Positions 23,593-25,921 of a stretch of 25,921 nt of DNA are shown here, in pieces. The DNA is from a virus. The position numbers and the translations under genes were made by a program. A model generated the notes under the pieces. It was given only the letters and a program-made list of their open reading frames with translations, was not told the DNA's origin and searched no databases. The stretch lies in the IMG/VR virus record IMGVR_UViG_3300006916_000333, positions 1 through 25,921 of that record, one strand, 5' to 3'. Each line of letters starts with the position of its first letter. Positions within the stretch are counted from its first letter, which is position 1.

Positions 23593-24183
23593 CTAGGTGA
23601 ATGTTGTGAGTCTGTGTAAGACAGATCTACACCATCCAAGAAAACTTTGACAGAAATTTATCTTGTTGTCAACAGGTTCTCGTATGGTAGCTGGTAATGG
23701 AAACGTATTGTACTTGTGTGTTTTCATTACAGATACGATAGCATCCTTCAAGAATATAGCTGGTATATCTTTGATTGCTTCTATGTAATACTTCAAACCT
23801 TCACGTTGTGGTAGTTCCGTTTGAAATGTATTGCCCAGCACTTGCAAACTTTTTACAATAGTTTCGTTCGGAGCTGGTTGCATTTGTACTTCAAGGTTAT
23901 GTATCACACCATCAAGTTTCTTCTTGAGTGGTGCTAGATCTTTATGATCTTTTAGTTCTAGTAATGCTTCTGACGTTGCTCTCGCTATTGTATCTATCAA
24001 GATAATCTCCGACTGCGTTAGCATTACTGGCAGAAACTCTGGCTGGTTTAGAATCGTGCCTGGCTTTCTGTGTTTTGTTACCCAACTTGAAAGAGCACCG
24101 ACACCAAAATCTGAAGGCGGCATCCCAGTTGTTTTTTCTGTTACCTTTTGCGAGGTAGTAGTCGACAAATTGTTCGTGTTCAT
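23593..24183 (-). CDS. Replication helicase-loader-like protein (tentative)
   Basis: A 196-residue protein, last gene of its unit. After a Ser/Thr-rich start, residues 54-75 (MLTQSEIILIDTIARATSEAL) and 126-170 (YYIEAIKDIPAIFLKDAI, then YNTFPLPATIREP) follow the pattern of phage replication proteins in which a helical domain 'D-(I/L)-P-x-x-x-L-x-x-A ... F-P-x-P-A-x-(I/L)-R' occurs, often annotated as replication or loader proteins. The start at 24183 has GGAGGA eight bases upstream and is well supported. It overlaps the preceding gene by 242 bases in another frame, which is unusual. An internal ATG at 24024 would shorten the overlap but has no good ribosome binding site. The function is inferred from pattern and neighbours only. 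Confidence 0.5.
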   Translation of the reverse strand: MNTNNLSTTTSQKVTEKTTGMPPSDFGVGALSSWVTKHRKPGTILNQPEFLPVMLTQSEIILIDTIARATSEALLELKDHKDLAPLKKKLDGVIHNLEVQMQPAPNETIVKSLQVLGNTFQTELPQREGLKYYIEAIKDIPAIFLKDAIVSVMKTHKYNTFPLPATIREPVDNKINFCQSFLGWCRSVLHRLTTFT

Positions 24184-24295
24184 AATTCAAATCCTCCATT
24201 GTTGCTTGCTTAAATTTATCAAAGAACCAAGACTGCAACGTAGTACTTGGCTCCCAATCTTCTGCTATTGGTTTAGAGGTATAATCTCTTTCCAT
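23942..24295 (-). CDS. Replication-initiator-like protein (tentative)
   Basis: A 117-residue protein. Residues 42-66 (QFVDYYLAKGNRKNNWDAAF followed by RFWCR) match the C-terminal motif of many phage replication initiation and DnaT-like proteins, F-x-x-Y-(W/Y)-x-A-x-G-x-x-x-x-x-W-x-A-(A/T)-(F/W)-R-x-W. The protein is short and has no winged-helix N-terminal domain; one may be supplied by another gene or be lost. The remaining C-terminus is polar and basic. AAAGGAG eight bases before 24295 supports the start, which lies within the end of the DUF1064 gene (31-base overlap). Its 3' 242 bases are shared out of frame with the next gene. Confidence 0.55.
   Translation of the reverse strand: MERDYTSKPIAEDWEPSTTLQSWFFDKFKQATMEDLNYEHEQFVDYYLAKGNRKNNWDAAFRFWCRCSFKLGNKTQKARHDSKPARVSASNANAVGDYLDRYNSESNVRSITRTKRS
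24192..24197 (-). promoter_or_regulatory. Ribosome binding site fixing the 24183 start
   Basis: GGAGGA on the minus strand, eight bases before the ATG at 24183 and inside the coding region of the overlapping upstream gene. It argues that the long overlap is real. Confidence 0.65.
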
Positions 24296-24666
24296 TCTTC
24301 AATCTCCTTTGCTGGTATTGTATGAATCTTTATACCATATGTTACTTCAGCTAGTTTTTTCTTTAGCTTGTACGTATCTGTAGTTGCACCAACAACAGAT
24401 TCTATTACTGCATATCCTCTATGATTGTTAGGCTCAAGCGTAACATACCTAAAGTCTGCAACATAATCTGCTATACGCACATTGTTTACAACAACAGGTA
24501 GCTGTGGATTGAGTTCAAGATCTGTTATAAGTTTATCACTTACAAACTGGACTAACTGTAAGTATCTATCTGCCTTTGCAGTAGAGTTGAAGTATACCAT
24601 ATTACCTTGGTATGCTTCGTATCTACCACTAGATTTCTTTACGGATTTTTTCGTAGTGCGTTTCAT
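24265..24666 (-). CDS. DUF1064 family nuclease-like protein
   Basis: A 133-residue protein. GRYEAYQ, VYFNSTAKADRYLQLV, ITDLELNPQLPVVVN, ADYVADFRYV and YKLKKKLAEVTYGI reproduce the ordered motifs of DUF1064, a phage family with a PD-(D/E)xK-like nuclease fold proposed to act in recombination. Asp71 (VADF) is present, but the usual E-D-V-K segment reads E-S-V-V (Glu89, Ser90, Val92), so the catalytic Asp/Lys pair is missing. ATG 24666 is preferred to an in-frame GTG at 24717 because the family begins here with a basic stretch (KRTTKKSVKKSSGRY), GGAA lies upstream, and the overlap with the HTH gene shrinks to 38 bases. Confidence 0.7.
   Translation of the reverse strand: MKRTTKKSVKKSSGRYEAYQGNMVYFNSTAKADRYLQLVQFVSDKLITDLELNPQLPVVVNNVRIADYVADFRYVTLEPNNHRGYAVIESVVGATTDTYKLKKKLAEVTYGIKIHTIPAKEIEEWKEIIPLNQ
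24304..24307 (-). promoter_or_regulatory. Ribosome binding site fixing the 24295 start
   Basis: GGAG, within AAAGGAGA on the minus strand, lies eight bases before the ATG at 24295 and inside the end of the DUF1064 gene. It supports the start of the initiator-like gene independently of the downstream site. Confidence 0.65.
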
Positions 24667-24841
24667 ATATATAATTCCATACTGTTTGTGCAGTTGATTC
24701 ACGTAAACAAAACTCACCTGTCTTTATTCTATGATAGGTACTATCTTGAATACCAGACTTTCTAAAAGCTTCACGTAAGTTGATACCTTTTTTGTCAGCT
24801 AGTTTTTGTAACTGATTCATATAAGTATTAAGTTCATTCAT
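24629..24841 (-). CDS. Small Cro/C1-like helix-turn-helix regulator
   Basis: A 70-residue protein. Residues about 9-42 (NQLQKLADKKGINLREAFRK, then SGIQDSTYHRIKTGE) show the Cro/C1 helix-turn-helix pattern with recognition helix DSTYHRIK, and the C-terminal helix (STAQTVWNYIYETHYEKIR) fits the dimerising part of small phage repressors. The ATG is preceded only by a weak AGG. A 12-base inverted repeat has one arm in the leader directly before the ATG and the other within codons for the recognition helix, which suggests control of its own expression. Likely a transcription regulator of the early region; the operator and partner are unknown. Confidence 0.65.
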   Translation of the reverse strand: MNELNTYMNQLQKLADKKGINLREAFRKSGIQDSTYHRIKTGEFCLRESTAQTVWNYIYETHYEKIRKEI

Positions 24842-24859
24842 AAATAATACCTATCATAG
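24729..24859 (-). promoter_or_regulatory. 12-base inverted repeat pair around the HTH gene start
   Basis: CTATGATAGGTA (plus 24729-24740, in the coding region) and TACCTATCATAG (plus 24848-24859, in the leader) are perfect inverse copies 107 bases apart. On the transcript they can pair and cover the weak AGG that serves as ribosome binding site. On DNA they could be two operator sites for loop formation. Confidence 0.55.
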
Positions 24860-24877
24860 TTAGTGCATAAATGCAAG
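24842..24877 (-). promoter_or_regulatory. Leader of the HTH gene with TGCAT palindrome
   Basis: This 36-base gap holds the leader arm of the 12-base repeat and TGCAT-AA-ATGCA (plus 24864-24875). The TGCAT half-sites recur, in the opposite arrangement, in the operator-like site at 23512-23527. TTGCAT could be a -35 box, but no -10 at proper spacing is seen. Confidence 0.35.
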
Positions 24878-25141
24878 TTATATATTGGCTTCTGCTTCCA
24901 TCTCTAGTTCTTCTAACTTGTATCTTGCATCATACCAGTTATCGAATACCCAGTATTGTTTTTCGTGTAGCCAACCTTTGTTCAGACACTTGATCATTTG
25001 ATAGTAATCTTTACCTACAAGATCAAAGCCAGCACTAGTTTCTTCTACAATCCAAAACATATCTTTGCCACTCAGTATCTTTGCTCTTGTACTTGAACAA
25101 GCTCTGTTAAACATCTTCTCTCTTACTGATCCTATATACAT
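24878..25141 (-). CDS. Small early protein of unknown function
   Basis: An 87-residue protein rich in Tyr, Trp, Lys and Glu. It reads MYIGSVREKMFNRACSSTRA at the start, has DMFWIVEETSAGFDLVGKDY in the middle and an acidic end (LEELEMEAEANI). It looks like a compact soluble alpha/beta protein; there is no signal peptide, membrane segment or metal motif. I do not recognise a family. The ATG shares one base with the upstream stop (TAATG) and AAAGGAGAG lies upstream, so it is certainly translated with the winged-helix gene before it. Small early phage proteins in such positions often act on host targets, but nothing here shows that. Confidence 0.6.
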   Translation of the reverse strand: MYIGSVREKMFNRACSSTRAKILSGKDMFWIVEETSAGFDLVGKDYYQMIKCLNKGWLHEKQYWVFDNWYDARYKLEELEMEAEANI

Positions 25142-25476
25142 TACTTACTCTCCTTTATTTTTAGATATAATACTTTACCTTTTTCTGTTGCAAACCAAAC
25201 TCTTTGGTACTTGCCATGCTTTGATTTGCGTTGTCCAACTGCACCAATGTAGTGTTGTCTTTCCAACCATACTCTAGCAGTACGATACTTACTAGTGATC
25301 ACACCATCGTGAAAAGATATTTCTTCATCAGTCATACCAGATGTACCACCAATATCTATGATGATCTCCAGCACTCTGTCTTTTGCTCGTTTTGTTCTTT
25401 GTACTTCTTGTTTAGCGGCAGTCTTACTAGTTTCAGGATCTGTTCGCCTTACCATATTGTACCATTCTTCACTCAT
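25141..25476 (-). CDS. Winged-helix DNA-binding-like phage protein
   Basis: A 111-residue basic protein. It starts with RRTDPETSKTAAKQ, then a helix RAKDRVLEIIIDIGG, GMTDEEIS as turn and second helix, a recognition-helix-like YRTARVWLERQHYIGAVG and a wing GQRKSKHGKYQRVWFATEKG. This order (DPETSKxAA leader plus winged helix) is common in phage proteins of unknown role and is related to MarR/ArsR-type winged helices in layout. It probably binds DNA, as a regulator or replication accessory. The ribosome binding site AGAGGAGA is strong and sits inside the preceding 46-residue gene, whose end it overlaps by 8 bases. Confidence 0.65.
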   Translation of the reverse strand: MSEEWYNMVRRTDPETSKTAAKQEVQRTKRAKDRVLEIIIDIGGTSGMTDEEISFHDGVITSKYRTARVWLERQHYIGAVGQRKSKHGKYQRVWFATEKGKVLYLKIKESK

Positions 25477-25609
25477 TATTATTCTCCTCTAAATATACGT
25501 CATCATATCCTTCTTCAACCATACTGTTAGCATAACGTCTGGCTTCAGTATGAGTTCTAAAATATTCAGGTACTCCACCTACCCAAACTATCCATTTATC
25601 TTCAGTCAT
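25469..25609 (-). CDS. 46-residue acidic protein
   Basis: A small gene reading MTEDKWIVWVGGVPEYFRTH, then TEARRYANSMVEEGYDDVYL and an acidic end. The layout, a short beta strand (WIVWVGG), a helix with A-x-x-x-A-x-x-x-x-x-x-G and a last strand (DDVYLE), resembles tiny conserved phage proteins with the GYDDV-x-(I/L) ending. The ATG at 25609 is chosen because AGGAG stands seven bases before it; the ATG at 25615 is too close to that site. It overlaps the next gene by 8 bases. No function is known to me. Confidence 0.65.
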   Translation of the reverse strand: MTEDKWIVWVGGVPEYFRTHTEARRYANSMVEEGYDDVYLEENNNE

Positions 25610-25619
25610 ATTCATTCTC

Positions 25620-25691
25620 CTATATTGTTAACAAATAAATATATGCCCAGACTATAACATTAGTTACTGTAATTATATAGACTGCAATCAT
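25620..25691 (-). CDS. 23-residue hydrophobic membrane peptide
   Basis: A microgene of 24 codons directly after the ArdC-like gene, with which it shares an ATGA overlap (25688-25691). It encodes a peptide that is almost entirely one hydrophobic helix (MIAVYIITVTNVIVWAYI followed by YLLTI), without charges. AGGTGA, inside the end of the upstream gene, stands six bases before the ATG, so a terminating ribosome could restart here. Length and composition fit a single-pass membrane microprotein. A chance frame is possible because the DNA is AT-rich. Function unknown. Confidence 0.45.
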   Translation of the reverse strand: MIAVYIITVTNVIVWAYIYLLTI

Positions 25692-25921
25692 ACATCACCT
25701 ACTGCTTTATCGCTAGCAATCACTTCTGCTTTCTCACGTACAAAGAAGAAGGATTGACTAGCGTACTTACAAGCAGAACGTAGTGAGTCTGGCTTATCTC
25801 TAAGAGCCTTAGCCCACGACTTCAAGTAATGCACGTGGTCACTTCTTGTTTCGTGCAACAAGTTATAGTGAGCCATATGAAAACTTGCACCAAGTTCTGC
25901 TATAAGTTCCTCGAAGGCATA
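25688..25921 (-). CDS. ArdC-type antirestriction / zincin-like protein, C-terminal part
   Basis: The frame is open to the window edge, so the start lies outside; 77 residues are visible. The sequence begins YAFEELIAELGASFHMAHYN and continues DHVHYLKSWAKALRDKPDSL, then ACKYASQSFFF. This matches the C-terminal half of ArdC/DUF1738 proteins (MPTase-PolyVal), where E-E-L-x-A-E-L-G-A follows the HExxH of a zincin-like domain and H-x-x-Y-(I/L)-x-x-W is conserved. In plasmids ArdC binds ssDNA and protects entering DNA from type I restriction; phage members probably do likewise during early infection. The catalytic HExxH would lie just outside the window. An in-frame ATG at 25876 is internal. It is co-translated with the 23-residue microgene. 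Confidence 0.75.
   Translation of the reverse strand, partial: YAFEELIAELGASFHMAHYNLLHETRSDHVHYLKSWAKALRDKPDSLRSACKYASQSFFFVREKAEVIASDKAVGDV

Noticed and set aside
24842-24877. Sigma70 promoter for the HTH gene (TTGCAT as -35)
   Set aside because: No -10 box occurs at 16 to 18 bases; TATGAT is too close and TATTAT too far.

Overview
The window is part of the genome of an AT-rich tailed phage with T7-like (podovirus) virion architecture. The low GC, the AGA/AAA/GAA/TTA-rich codon use and the gene content (BPP-1-like head genes, gp13- to gp16-like internal proteins, long repetitive tail fibres, a 2-oxoglutarate/Fe(II) oxygenase, a 3-TM GTA-type holin) suggest a marine podovirus, such as one infecting SAR11-like or other alphaproteobacterial hosts. 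The host is inferred, not shown. No terminase, integrase, DNA polymerase or RNA polymerase gene lies in the window, so the lineage cannot be fixed and a temperate lifestyle cannot be tested.

The genome is arranged as two convergent arms. The plus-strand arm (1-20110) is a tightly packed late operon. In order it holds the end of the portal gene, a Bbp19-like protein, scaffold, a gp13/GNAT-like protein, major capsid, a small capsid-associated protein, tail tube A, tail nozzle B, internal virion proteins B, C and D, a T7 gp17-type tail fibre carrying a cupredoxin-like domain, a second fibre, a fibre-assembly-chaperone-like protein, a 33-residue AT-hook-like peptide, two membrane proteins, a holin and a 2OG-Fe(II) oxygenase.

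The minus-strand arm (25921-20317) is an early or replication arm made of two transcription units. The promoter-distal end of the first unit (entering the window at 25921) carries the end of an ArdC-type gene, three small genes of 23 to 87 residues, a winged-helix protein, a Cro/C1-like protein, a DUF1064 nuclease-like protein and two heavily overlapping replication-initiator/loader-like genes. It ends in a clear rho-independent terminator (about 23540-23572). The second unit starts at a near-consensus sigma70 promoter (TTGATT-17-TATAAT on the minus strand, 23507-23535) whose spacer is filled by an inverted repeat that looks like an operator. It encodes a conserved protein of unknown function, a YqaJ/lambda-type exonuclease, a 46-residue protein, an ERF single-strand annealing protein, SSB, an XRE-type regulator, a zinc-ribbon protein interrupted by a large in-frame palindrome, and a GH24 endolysin. 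The exonuclease, ERF and SSB form a complete phage recombination set. Holin and endolysin lie on opposite strands in convergent units.

The two arms meet in a 206-base gap (20111-20316) with several short direct and inverted repeats and no convincing gene. Points most worth a second look are the cupredoxin-like domain with an intact type-1 copper ligand set in the tail fibre, the 53-base palindrome inside the zinc-ribbon gene, the promoter-embedded operator, the 242-base out-of-frame gene overlap, and the microgenes missed by length cut-offs.
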